64,000 nt of DNA from Comamonas testosteroni (GTDB taxonomy: Bacteria > Pseudomonadota > Gammaproteobacteria > Burkholderiales > Burkholderiaceae_C). Location: NCBI GenBank assembly GCA_008727115.1, contig CP044131.1:496001-560000 (forward strand). Reading direction: 5' to 3'. Below the pieces are notes generated by a model, which did not search any database, was not told the origin of the DNA, and saw only the letters and a list, made by a program, of their open reading frames with translations. Shown in pieces: positions 44,732-52,814 of this stretch. Both the position numbers and the translations under genes were made by a program. How positions within the stretch are numbered: the stretch's first letter is position 1; each line of letters begins with the position of its first letter.

Positions 44732-45832
44732 ATGGCTTCAGAGAACTCTTCCCATAACCCGCTGTGGACCTGGGCCGTGCCCCTGGTCAGCTGGGCATTT
44801 CTGCTGCTTTATGTGCTTGCCCCGGGCATGCCGGGCGTGGTGGTGCTGCTGTGCGTGGGTCTGCTGGGGGGCGTGGTGTCCGCCGTTCACCATGCGGAGG
44901 TGATTGCGCTCAAGGTGGGAGAGCCTTTTGGAACCCTGGTGCTGGCGCTGGCCGTCACGACGATTGAGGTGGCGCTGATTGTCTCCATGATGCTCTCTGG
45001 CGATCCTGCAGATGCACAGGCCTTGCCGCGAGACACGATTTTTGCGGCAGTGATGATCATTCTGAACGCCATCATCGGGCTGTGCCTGGTGGTGGGCGGG
45101 CGCAAAAACCACGTGCAGCAGTTTCATGTGGAAGGCATGACGGATGCCTTGTGCACCATGACTGTGATCATTGTGCTGTCCATGATCTTGCCCAACTACG
45201 TCAGCAGTTCTGCGGATGGCACATACAGCCCCACTCAACTGGGCTTTGTGGCGGTCGCGACCTTGGTGCTGTTTGTGGCGTTCACCTTTTTTCAGACCAT
45301 GGGGCACCGAGAATATTTCTTGCCAGTCAAGCAGCCTGGTCAAAAGGATGAGGAGGCGGTTGCCCTGCCGCCTGATGCACGCACAGCCTGGATCAGCCTG
45401 GGCTTGCTGCTGCTGTCTCTGGTGGCGGTGGTGCTCAGTGCAAAGGGCATCTCGCCAACGCTGGAGGGCTTGCTGGGCAGATGGGGAGCCCCTGCGGTCA
45501 CGCTGGGCATCATCATTGCGGCGATTGTGCTGCTGCCGGAGTTTGGGGCCGCCATGCGCAATGCCTCGGCCAACCGGCTGCAGGCCAGCCTCAATCTGGC
45601 CATCGGGTCGGCGATTGCAAGCATAGGCCTGACCATTCCCGTGGTTGCGTTGCTGGCCAACTTTATGGGGTGGCCGCTGCAGCTGGGGCTGGATGGGGTC
45701 TCCACCGTCATGCTGATGCTGTCGTTATTCGTTGTGGCGCTTACGCTGCGCACAGGCAATACCACCATGCAGCCTGGCATTGTGCATTTGGTGATTTTTG
45801 CGGTGTACCTGTTCTTCAGCTTTGTGCCCTGA
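44732..45832 (+). CDS. chaA: Ca2+/Na+(K+):H+ antiporter ChaA
   Basis: 366 residues with about 11 hydrophobic helices, a cation exporter of the CaCA superfamily. The two inverted alpha-repeat motifs are present: AVHHAEVIALKVGEPFGTLV with TTIEVALIVSMM in the first half, and IVLLPEFGAAMRNASANRLQ with AIGSAIASIGLTIP in the second; the acidic Glu residues bind the cation. AAGGA is spaced correctly before ATG 44732. Single gene. It may serve Ca2+ or K+ resistance or alkaline pH tolerance, as in E. coli. Confidence 0.95.
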   Translation: MASENSSHNPLWTWAVPLVSWAFLLLYVLAPGMPGVVVLLCVGLLGGVVSAVHHAEVIALKVGEPFGTLVLALAVTTIEVALIVSMMLSGDPADAQALPRDTIFAAVMIILNAIIGLCLVVGGRKNHVQQFHVEGMTDALCTMTVIIVLSMILPNYVSSSADGTYSPTQLGFVAVATLVLFVAFTFFQTMGHREYFLPVKQPGQKDEEAVALPPDARTAWISLGLLLLSLVAVVLSAKGISPTLEGLLGRWGAPAVTLGIIIAAIVLLPEFGAAMRNASANRLQASLNLAIGSAIASIGLTIPVVALLANFMGWPLQLGLDGVSTVMLMLSLFVVALTLRTGNTTMQPGIVHLVIFAVYLFFSFVP

Positions 45833-45971
45833 GGCAGGCCGCTGCCTGAAGCTCGGCAAGGCTTGCGAGGGCAATCCCGCCCGGCAGAGCAAGGGCTAGT
45901 GCTCGCCCAATCCCGGTCATGCAAGCAGTTGTTACGATTCAGGCCTTTGCGCGCCTTGCTTTTCTGCTTTC

Positions 45972-48875
45972 ATGACCGTCTCTTCTTCGTCCTCAGCCTT
46001 TGTCGTTGGCATCGATCTTGGTACCAGCCATACCGTGGTGGCCAGCGCAGCCTTGCATGGAGAAAAGCAGACCAACATTACGCTGCTCGATATTGCCCAG
46101 CGCAGCACCGCTGCAGAACTGGTGTCCCAGCCCCTGCTGCCTTCGGTGCGTTATCAGGCTGCGCCGGGCGAACTGGGAGATGCCTGGCAGCAGCCCTGGC
46201 CGCCCCAGGGGGCAGCGCCCGAAGCGCCTGCCGTCATTGGTCGCTGGGCGCGTGATCTGGGAGTGGCTGTGCCAGGGCGACTGGTGGCCAGCGCCAAAAG
46301 CTGGCTTTCGCATACCGGTGTGGATCGCACCGCAGCCATCCTCCCCTGGGGCGCAAGCGACGATGTGGCCAAGGTTTCGCCGCTGGCGGCCTCCGCCTCC
46401 TATCTGGCGCATGTGAAAGCGGCCTGGGATCAGGCGCATCCCACGGCCCCGTTGCACGATCAGTCCGTGGTGCTGACCGTGCCGGCATCGTTTGACGAAG
46501 GTGCACGCGCATTGACGCTGGAGGCCGCGCAGCTGGCGGGCCTGCCCGGCGTGCAACTGCTCGAAGAGCCCAAAGCCGCTTTTCATGACTGGCTGCTGCT
46601 GCAAGGCGATGCGCTGGCTGAGCAGCTGGCCCAGAGCCGGCTGGTCCTGGTGGTGGACGTGGGCGGTGGCACGACCGACCTGACCTTGATTCGCGTCGAA
46701 GCTGCAGCCGATGGCGGCCTGCCTGTGCTGACCCGCACGGCCGTGGGTGAGCATTTGATGCTGGGCGGCGACAACATGGATCTGGCGCTGGCCCATCAGC
46801 TTGAGCCGGCTTTTGCAGGCGAGGGCAAAAAACTGCCCCCGCAGCGCTTTGCCCAGCTGGTGCAGCGCTGCCGCGCCGCCAAGGAGCAGCTGCTGGCGCA
46901 GGAGGCGCCCGATCAGCTTGGCATCACCTTGCTGGGCGGCGGCAGCAAATTGCTGGCGGCGACGCAAAGCGCCACGCTGACCCGTGAGCAGGTGCTGCAG
47001 ACGGTGGTCGAGGGATTTTTGCCCATGGTCGCCCTGAGCGATCTACCGGCAAAGCGCCAGAGTGCACTGCGTGGGTTTGGCCTGCCTTACCCGGCCGATG
47101 CCGCCATCAGCCGTCATCTGGCGCAGTTTCTGAGTCTGCATGCCGACGGCGCGCTGCCCGATACGGTGTTGCTCAATGGCGGTGTGTTTCATGCCCACGC
47201 CATTGCCCAGCGACTGACGGATTTGCTCAGCCGCTGGCGTGGCAGCGCCGTGCGTGTGCTGCACAACCGGCATCCGGACTGGGCGGTGGCCAGAGGGGCC
47301 GCAGCCTATGGGCTGGCACGTCATCAGGCGCAGCAGGCTGCAGCACTTGCTCTGAGTGAAGAGGGAAAGCAGCCTCAAACCCATGCAGGTAAAGCGCCTG
47401 ACGCTATCAAGAATATATTGCCGCGCATTGGCGGCGGCGCGGCGCGCAGCTACTGGCTGTTGCTGCCCGGCAAAAAAGGCGCGCCGCCACAGGGGATCTG
47501 CCTGCTGCCGCGCGGCACGGAAGAGGGCGTGCGCATCGTGCTCTCGGGCAGGCGCTTTGCGCTCAGGCTGGGGCAGGCCGTACGCTTCAATCTGCTGGCC
47601 AACAGCCAGAGCCATCTGCCGGTGCAGGCGGGCCAGATTGCGCAGCTGACGGGGGAGGGCTGGGTGGAGCTGCCGCCGCTGGCAACCGTGCTGCCCGCGC
47701 CCGAAGGCAAGGTACAAGCTGGAGGTCTGGCCCAGGTTGAAGTGCAGCTGCAAGCCTGCATGAGCGAAGTCGGCACGCTGGAGGTGCGCTGCGTGGCGCA
47801 GCAGGATGCAGCGCAATCCTGGCTGCTGCCTTTTGCCGTGCGTGCGGTGGCGAAAGAAAGCGCTGCTGCTTTTGAAACCATAGCTGCCAGCGATCAGCAG
47901 CAAACAGTGTCAGATAAAAAACCATATCAAAGTCAAGAACAACATGCGCAAGCAGCTATTGATTTGATAGATCACATTTTCGGCAACCAGGCCCGGGAGG
48001 TGACGCCCAAGGAGGTGCGCCAGTTGCGCCAGACGCTGGAGAAAACCATAGGCCCGCGCGATGTCTGGGATGTGGGCTTGCTGCGTGCGCTGTTCGATGC
48101 CTTGCTGGCCCGTGCCAAGCGCCGCCGCCGCACGGCAGAGCATGAGCGCGTGTGGCTCAATCTGGCGGGCTGGTGCCTGCGCCCTGGCGTGGGCGCAGAG
48201 CTGGATGGCTGGCGCATGGAGCAGGTCTGGGCGTTGTATGCCCAGGGCCTGGGCCATGGCAAGGAGGCCGCCAACTGGACGGAGTGGTGGGTCTTCTGGC
48301 GCCGTGTGGCAGCGGGCCTGAACGAGGCCCAGCAGATGGAGTTGCTGGAAGACGTGGCCGGACACATGCAAAAAGCCGTGCAGCAGAGCACGCGCGGCAA
48401 GAGCAGCCATGGAAGCTATGACGACATGCTGCGCCTGTTTGCGGCCATGGAGGCCGTGCCCTGGCAGTACCGCCAGGAGATGGGGCAGTGGATGCTGCAG
48501 CGCTTGAAGCGTGAGGGTGAAACCGTGCAGACCTGGTGGGCCATTGGCAGACTGGCGGCACGCCAGTCGCTGGCGGCCAATGCACACCTCGTGATGCCGC
48601 CCGATGCCGCGCAGGAGTTTCTGGACGCCACGCTGACGCAGGACTGGCGCAAGAACGAAACCGCCATGTTTGCCGCCGTTCAAATGACCCGCATGACCGG
48701 TGACCGGGCGCGTGATTTTCCCGATGCCGTTCGCGCACAGGTGCTGCAGAAGATGCGCGCCAGTGGCGCGCCCGAGCGCTGGCTGGCCATGGTCGAGCAG
48801 GTGGTGCAGATGGAGGCCGAAGACCACAAGCGCAGCCTGGGCGACAGCCTGCCGCCGGGCCTGGTGCTGCTGTAG
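45972..48875 (+). CDS. Hsp70 family protein 2 with C-terminal DUF3731-like domain
   Basis: 967 residues, far longer than DnaK. The ATPase domain has VVGIDLGTSHTVVASA (phosphate 1), LVVDVGGGTTDLTLI (phosphate 2) and LLNGGVFHAHAIAQR (adenosine motif). The beta-rich part ends near residue 625. A linker encoded by a palindromic repeat (about 626-668) leads to a 300-residue helical, Trp-rich tail (VWLNLAGWCLRPG, WTEWWVFWRR) that I assign to DUF3731 from memory. It shares blocks with Hsp70 protein 1, including SAKSWLSHTGVDR and GGDNMDLALA. No DnaJ or GrpE partner is nearby. Substrate unknown. Confidence 0.92.
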   Translation: MTVSSSSSAFVVGIDLGTSHTVVASAALHGEKQTNITLLDIAQRSTAAELVSQPLLPSVRYQAAPGELGDAWQQPWPPQGAAPEAPAVIGRWARDLGVAVPGRLVASAKSWLSHTGVDRTAAILPWGASDDVAKVSPLAASASYLAHVKAAWDQAHPTAPLHDQSVVLTVPASFDEGARALTLEAAQLAGLPGVQLLEEPKAAFHDWLLLQGDALAEQLAQSRLVLVVDVGGGTTDLTLIRVEAAADGGLPVLTRTAVGEHLMLGGDNMDLALAHQLEPAFAGEGKKLPPQRFAQLVQRCRAAKEQLLAQEAPDQLGITLLGGGSKLLAATQSATLTREQVLQTVVEGFLPMVALSDLPAKRQSALRGFGLPYPADAAISRHLAQFLSLHADGALPDTVLLNGGVFHAHAIAQRLTDLLSRWRGSAVRVLHNRHPDWAVARGAAAYGLARHQAQQAAALALSEEGKQPQTHAGKAPDAIKNILPRIGGGAARSYWLLLPGKKGAPPQGICLLPRGTEEGVRIVLSGRRFALRLGQAVRFNLLANSQSHLPVQAGQIAQLTGEGWVELPPLATVLPAPEGKVQAGGLAQVEVQLQACMSEVGTLEVRCVAQQDAAQSWLLPFAVRAVAKESAAAFETIAASDQQQTVSDKKPYQSQEQHAQAAIDLIDHIFGNQAREVTPKEVRQLRQTLEKTIGPRDVWDVGLLRALFDALLARAKRRRRTAEHERVWLNLAGWCLRPGVGAELDGWRMEQVWALYAQGLGHGKEAANWTEWWVFWRRVAAGLNEAQQMELLEDVAGHMQKAVQQSTRGKSSHGSYDDMLRLFAAMEAVPWQYRQEMGQWMLQRLKREGETVQTWWAIGRLAARQSLAANAHLVMPPDAAQEFLDATLTQDWRKNETAMFAAVQMTRMTGDRARDFPDAVRAQVLQKMRASGAPERWLAMVEQVVQMEAEDHKRSLGDSLPPGLVLL
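47878..47971. repeat. AGCT/GCGC palindromic element inside Hsp70 gene 2, copy 8
   Basis: CATAGCTGCCAGCG (from 47879) and TGCGCAAGCAGCTAT (47945-47959); the second is identical to the right arm in pxpBC. AT-rich and read in frame at the junction between the Hsp70 body and the DUF3731-like tail. Confidence 0.75.
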
Positions 48876-49050
48876 CCCGGCGCTGGTCGCTGCATTTGCA
48901 GGAGGCAGACCTTGCCAAACACGATGGCTAAAGAGTGAGTGCTACCAAGCCAGCTGCCGAGGCGGTGCAAGAATGATTCGTTGCATGGAACGACATGCCA
49001 GCACGGAGGGCTGGCAGCATCTGTGCCCACCACCACTCGGAGTTTTTGCT

Positions 49051-50082
49051 ATGAAGTTTGATGCTGTTGCGCACACCGCGATTGCGCAGAACACGGTTTT
49101 CCTCTCCAAGAAACAACGTCGCTCGCTGCTACTGGCAGCGGCGGTGGCCGTGGTGGTTGCAACTCCTCTATCGCAAGCGCTGGCCAAGAGTGCGGACTGG
49201 CCGCTCAAGCCCATCACCTTTGTGGTTCCGCAGGCCCCGGGCGGTGCCAACGATGTGATTGCACGCGCTATTGCGCAGGGGCTGGAGAGTTCGCTGGGCC
49301 AGCCGGTGATTGTGGAAAACCGTTCAGGAGCCAATGGCAACCTGGGCACAGGCCAGGTGGCGCGCAGCGCGGGCGATGGCTATACCTTTTTGGTGACGGC
49401 GCAGAGCGCCTACACCATCAACCCGGCGCTGTATTCCAAGGTGCCCTTTGATCCCATCAAGGACTTCACACCCGTCATGCAGCTGGCGGTTGCGCCTTAT
49501 CTGCTGGTGGTGAACCCCAGCTTCCCGGCCAAGAATCTGGACGAGCTGGTGGCTTATGCCAAGGCGCATCCGGGCAAGGTGGAATATGCGTCGGCGGGCA
49601 ACGGCACGCTCAACCATCTGCTGGGCGAGATGCTGAAAAAGCAAAAGGACGTGAACCTGCTGCATGTGCCATACAAAGGCGCATCGGCTGCGGCTACCGA
49701 TGTGGTGGCTGGTCAGCTGCCGGTGACTTTTGGCAGCTTCCCCGGTGTGATGCCTTTTGTCAGCAGCGGCAAGCTGCGTGTGCTGGGCGTGGCCTCCGAC
49801 AAGCCCACTGCGCTGGCACCCGAGATCCCGGTGCTGGGCAAAGGTCTGGCCGTGACCAGCTGGTATGGCCTGTTTGCACCTGCCGGTACACCTCAGCCCG
49901 TGGTGGACAAGCTCTACCAAGCCGTCCAGACCGTTCTGGCCAAGCCCGAGATGGGCGAACGACTCAAGGCTTTGGGAGCGGAGCGCGTGCAGTCCACGCC
50001 GCAAAGCTTCAAGGCCATGCTGCCGGGCGAGCTGGCGTACTGGAAGCAGGTGGTCAAGGATTCAGGCGCACACATCGACTGA
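49051..50082 (+). CDS. Bug family substrate-binding protein (TctC-like)
   Basis: 343 residues, a periplasmic binding protein of the tripartite tricarboxylate transporter class, greatly expanded in Burkholderiales. A long signal region ends SQALAKS at about residue 46. The Bug motifs VPQAPGGANDVIARAIA, VENRSGANGNLGTG and VPYKGASAAATDV are clear. ATG 49051 follows CGGAG. No TctA or TctB permease is adjacent, so it is an orphan binding protein that borrows a transporter or senses a ligand. Confidence 0.94.
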   Translation: MKFDAVAHTAIAQNTVFLSKKQRRSLLLAAAVAVVVATPLSQALAKSADWPLKPITFVVPQAPGGANDVIARAIAQGLESSLGQPVIVENRSGANGNLGTGQVARSAGDGYTFLVTAQSAYTINPALYSKVPFDPIKDFTPVMQLAVAPYLLVVNPSFPAKNLDELVAYAKAHPGKVEYASAGNGTLNHLLGEMLKKQKDVNLLHVPYKGASAAATDVVAGQLPVTFGSFPGVMPFVSSGKLRVLGVASDKPTALAPEIPVLGKGLAVTSWYGLFAPAGTPQPVVDKLYQAVQTVLAKPEMGERLKALGAERVQSTPQSFKAMLPGELAYWKQVVKDSGAHID

Positions 50083-50087
50083 TGGGT

Positions 50088-50113
50088 GACGGGCAAAGCA
50101 GCCCGTCTCCTTT
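50088..50113 (+). terminator. Terminator after Bug gene
   Basis: GACGGGC (50088-50094), loop AAAGCA, GCCCGTC (50101-50107), then CCTTTT. Confidence 0.78.
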
Positions 50114-50166
50114 TGTTCACGCACCAGGCTGCGGCTTATCATGGGCTTTTGACTGTGGGGCTGTAC

Positions 50167-50490
50167 ATGCTGTTTGCTGTCTCCAGCGTGCCGGAATTTC
50201 TGTCATGGCAGACGGGCGAGCCGCGCGATGACGGACTGATGATTTATGCCCCTGAGGACATTGCCGAGCGTAACCAGACCTATGAGCTGGCCCAGTATCT
50301 GCCTGACCATCTGATGGTGGGCGATGACAGCGGCGGGCGCGGAATTTTGCTCGATAGCCGTGGTGCGGTCTGGATTTGTGGGCTGGGAGCGCTGTTTCTG
50401 GATATGCGAGAGCCGCTCTCACCACATCTTTCGCAATGGGTGGAACAAGGCTGCCCTCTGCCCGATTGGGATGACGAAGATGACGAGTAG
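50167..50490 (+). CDS. SMI1/KNR4 (SUKH) family protein
   Basis: 107 residues. MIYAPEDIAERNQTYELAQY followed by LPDHLMVGDDSGGRGILL is the core pattern of SUKH proteins, many of which are immunity proteins for polymorphic toxins. It ends in an acidic tail (DWDDEDDE). ATG 50167 (MLFAVSSVPEF) is preferred; an upstream in-frame ATG at 50086 would run through the Bug-gene terminator. It overlaps the next gene, so the two are coupled. No toxin is visible nearby, so its role as immunity protein is a family-level guess. Confidence 0.75.
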   Translation: MLFAVSSVPEFLSWQTGEPRDDGLMIYAPEDIAERNQTYELAQYLPDHLMVGDDSGGRGILLDSRGAVWICGLGALFLDMREPLSPHLSQWVEQGCPLPDWDDEDDE

Positions 50491-50992
50491 CGCTTCGTTG
50501 TTTGTGCCCGAATTCGTGCAGTCTCTGCACGCGATGGACTGGTTTGCTCATTGCGGCGAAGCCTTGCCTGAGCCACTTCCCTTCGATGCCGTGCAGGTGC
50601 CTACGCAGAAGAAGGCCATGCGCCAGTGCGCCTCGTCGCAATGGGAGGCAGCAACGCTGGAGGCGCGCAACGATCTCACCGGATTTCTGGCCGTTAATGC
50701 CAGAGACCGATATCAGCAGTGGAATGAGATTGTGCACGCAGCCAAGACACAGGTGAGCCAGCCGCTGGCTGAAAAAGTCTGGCTTCCCTATGCCCGGCAG
50801 CATGGGCTGGACATGAACTTTGTGCATTGTGTGCAGTGGGATGTGCTGGGCCTGTGCATGGAGCATGCTTACCGTGATTTGCCTCGGCTGCCGCAGTTTT
50901 TTCATGGCCTGCGCAAGGTGTATCAGGCGGGACACTTTCCTTGCGGATGGGAAGGCGGCCAATATCCCAAGGGGCGTGTGCTTGTCTGGTGA
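50471..50992 (+). CDS. Uncharacterised protein paired with SUKH gene
   Basis: 173 residues from ATG 50471, or 170 from ATG 50480; both overlap the end of the SUKH gene. I recognise no domain. It is soluble-looking, Trp- and His-rich (SLHAMDWFAHCGEALP, HCVQWDVLGLCMEHAYRDLP) and ends GQYPKGRVLVW. I recall similar hypothetical proteins next to SUKH genes in related bacteria, but I cannot name a function. Overlap with an immunity-like gene suggests a coupled pair. Confidence 0.7.
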   Translation: MTKMTSSASLFVPEFVQSLHAMDWFAHCGEALPEPLPFDAVQVPTQKKAMRQCASSQWEAATLEARNDLTGFLAVNARDRYQQWNEIVHAAKTQVSQPLAEKVWLPYARQHGLDMNFVHCVQWDVLGLCMEHAYRDLPRLPQFFHGLRKVYQAGHFPCGWEGGQYPKGRVLVW

Positions 50993-51208
50993 GAGCCGAG
51001 CGTGCATTGCTTGATGCGTTGTTACGAAGTTTTGCCGTTTCCCGCCTCACTTGAGCGTCGCCTCTCAGGGTTAGCCTGAGCCTGACGGCGTCTCGTGCTT
51101 GTCACGGCGCGATAGCATGGAGAGCTAGAATTTTTCTCCCTGTTCAGCCACCACGTCCGGCCTTTCGCATCCGCAGGGGGATGAGCGCCGGCAACCATGA
51201 GAGATGTG

Positions 51209-52651
51209 ATGAGCACTGCATATCCGGATACCCAGCTTTTGATTGACGGTCAGTGGCAGGACGCCGCCAGCGGCAAGAAAATCGAGGTGCGCAACCCGGC
51301 TTCGGGCGAGATCATCGGCAGCGTGGCCCATGCCGATATTCCCGATCTGGACCGCGCCTTGGCCGCGGCCGACAAGGGCTTTCAGGTCTGGCGCAAGGTG
51401 TCGGCCCATGAGCGCGGTGCCATCATGCGCCGTGCAGCGGCTTTGCTGAAAGAGCGTGCCGACGATATTGCAGCGCTGCTGACGCAAGAGCAAGGCAAGC
51501 CCCTGGCAGAAGCCAAGGTGGAAATCATTGCCGGCGCTGGCATTTTGGAGTGGTTTGCAGACGAGGCGCTGCGTGTTTATGGCCGTATCGTGCCATCGCG
51601 CCGACCCGAGCAGCAGCAGTTGGTGATCAAGGACCCGGTCGGCCCTGTGGCGGCCTTCACGCCCTGGAACTTCCCGGTCAACCAGATCGTGCGCAAGATA
51701 GGTGCGGCACTGGCATCGGGTTGCTCCTTTCTGGTCAAGGCACCCGAAGAGACTCCGGCTTCGCCTGCAGCCCTGCTCAAGTGCTTTGTCGATGCGGGCA
51801 TTCCTGCCGGTGTCGTGGGCCTGGTCTATGGCAATCCCGCACAGATTTCCGAATATCTGATTCCCCACCCGGTCATCCGTAAGGTGACTTTCACTGGCTC
51901 CACGGTAGTGGGCAAGCAACTGGCCGCATTGGCGGGTCTGCACATGAAGCGCTCCACGATGGAGCTGGGTGGTCATGCGCCCGTCATCGTGGCAGAAGAT
52001 GCCGATGTGGAGCTGGCCGTCAAGGCTGCGGGTGCGGCCAAGTTCCGCAACGCGGGCCAGGTCTGCATCTCTCCCACGCGCTTTCTGGTGCACAACAGCG
52101 TGCGCGAGGAGTTCACCCGAGCCATGGTGGCCCATGCCGAGGCGCTCAAGGTCGGCAATGGTCTGGAGCAGGGCACGCAGATGGGGCCGCTGGCCAACCC
52201 GCGTCGCGTGACGGCGCTGACCCAGCTGATTCAGAACGCCGAGCAAAGCGGGGCCAAGCTGATGACCGGAGGGGCTTCCTTTGGCGCTGCGGGCAACTTC
52301 TTTGCTCCTACCGTGCTGGCGGATGTGCCTTTGACGGCCGACATCTTCAATCAGGAGCCCTTTGGTCCCGTGGCTGCCATTCGTGGCTTTGACAGGATTG
52401 AAGATGCGATTGCCGAGGCCAATCGTCTGTCCTATGGACTGGCGGCCTATGCGTTCACGCGCTCACTCAAGACCACGCACCAGCTGTCGCAGGATGTGGA
52501 AGCAGGAATGCTGTGGGTGAACCAGCCCGCGCTGCCATCGGCCGAGTTGCCGTTTGGCGGTATCAAGGATTCGGGCTATGGCTCCGAAGGCGGCCCCGAG
52601 GCGCTGGAGGCCTATCTGGTGTCCAAGGCGGTCGCCATCAGCTGTGTTTGA
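51209..52651 (+). CDS. NAD-dependent succinate-semialdehyde dehydrogenase family
   Basis: 480 residues. Oxidises an aldehyde to the acid, most likely succinate semialdehyde (GabD/Sad type). The cofactor region has [16 protein letters not shown] and [11 protein letters not shown]. The catalytic pair is Glu in [11 protein letters not shown] and Cys in [11 protein letters not shown]. The protein ends [16 protein letters not shown] and a conserved [12 protein letters not shown] block. ATG 51209 is preferred over 51197 because GAGAG lies before it. Single gene with its own terminator. Exact substrate is uncertain. Confidence 0.92.
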   Translation: MSTAYPDTQLLIDGQWQDAASGKKIEVRNPASGEIIGSVAHADIPDLDRALAAADKGFQVWRKVSAHERGAIMRRAAALLKERADDIAALLTQEQGKPLAEAKVEIIAGAGILEWFADEALRVYGRIVPSRRPEQQQLVIKDPVGPVAAFTPWNFPVNQIVRKIGAALASGCSFLVKAPEETPASPAALLKCFVDAGIPAGVVGLVYGNPAQISEYLIPHPVIRKVTFTGSTVVGKQLAALAGLHMKRSTMELGGHAPVIVAEDADVELAVKAAGAAKFRNAGQVCISPTRFLVHNSVREEFTRAMVAHAEALKVGNGLEQGTQMGPLANPRRVTALTQLIQNAEQSGAKLMTGGASFGAAGNFFAPTVLADVPLTADIFNQEPFGPVAAIRGFDRIEDAIAEANRLSYGLAAYAFTRSLKTTHQLSQDVEAGMLWVNQPALPSAELPFGGIKDSGYGSEGGPEALEAYLVSKAVAISCV

Positions 52652-52672
52652 TTTGCAAGGCATTTGAGACCA

Positions 52673-52695
52673 GGCCACCCGAGGGTGGCCTTTTT
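52673..52695 (+). terminator. Terminator after aldehyde dehydrogenase
   Basis: GGCCACCC-GA-... GGGTGGCC (52673-52680, 52683-52690) followed by five T. Confidence 0.88.
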
Positions 52696-52738
52696 CATGG
52701 GGGCTGTATGCCATTTGACTTATGGAGGCTGTTTGCGA

Positions 52739-52765
52739 ATCGTTATTCCATAAATGAATAGCGAT
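52739..52765. promoter_or_regulatory. ModE-like operator upstream of TonB receptor operon
   Basis: ATCGTTATTC (52739-52748), a 7-base gap, then GAATAGCGAT (52756-52765): 10-base arms with one mismatch. ModE sites, as I recall, are imperfect palindromes with arms beginning ATCGNTAT and gaps of 6-7 bases. TAGAAT (52769-52774) looks like the -10 box, and its -35 position (52746-52751) falls inside the palindrome, which suits repression when molybdate is plentiful. Confidence 0.65.
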
Positions 52766-52814
52766 GGCTAGAATCGACGGTTTTTACATTCGATAACAAC
52801 GTATAGCTCGCGCC

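Noticed and set aside
52739..52765. Fur box upstream of the TonB receptor
   Set aside because: The palindrome lacks GATAAT/ATTATC half-sites and fits the ModE pattern better.
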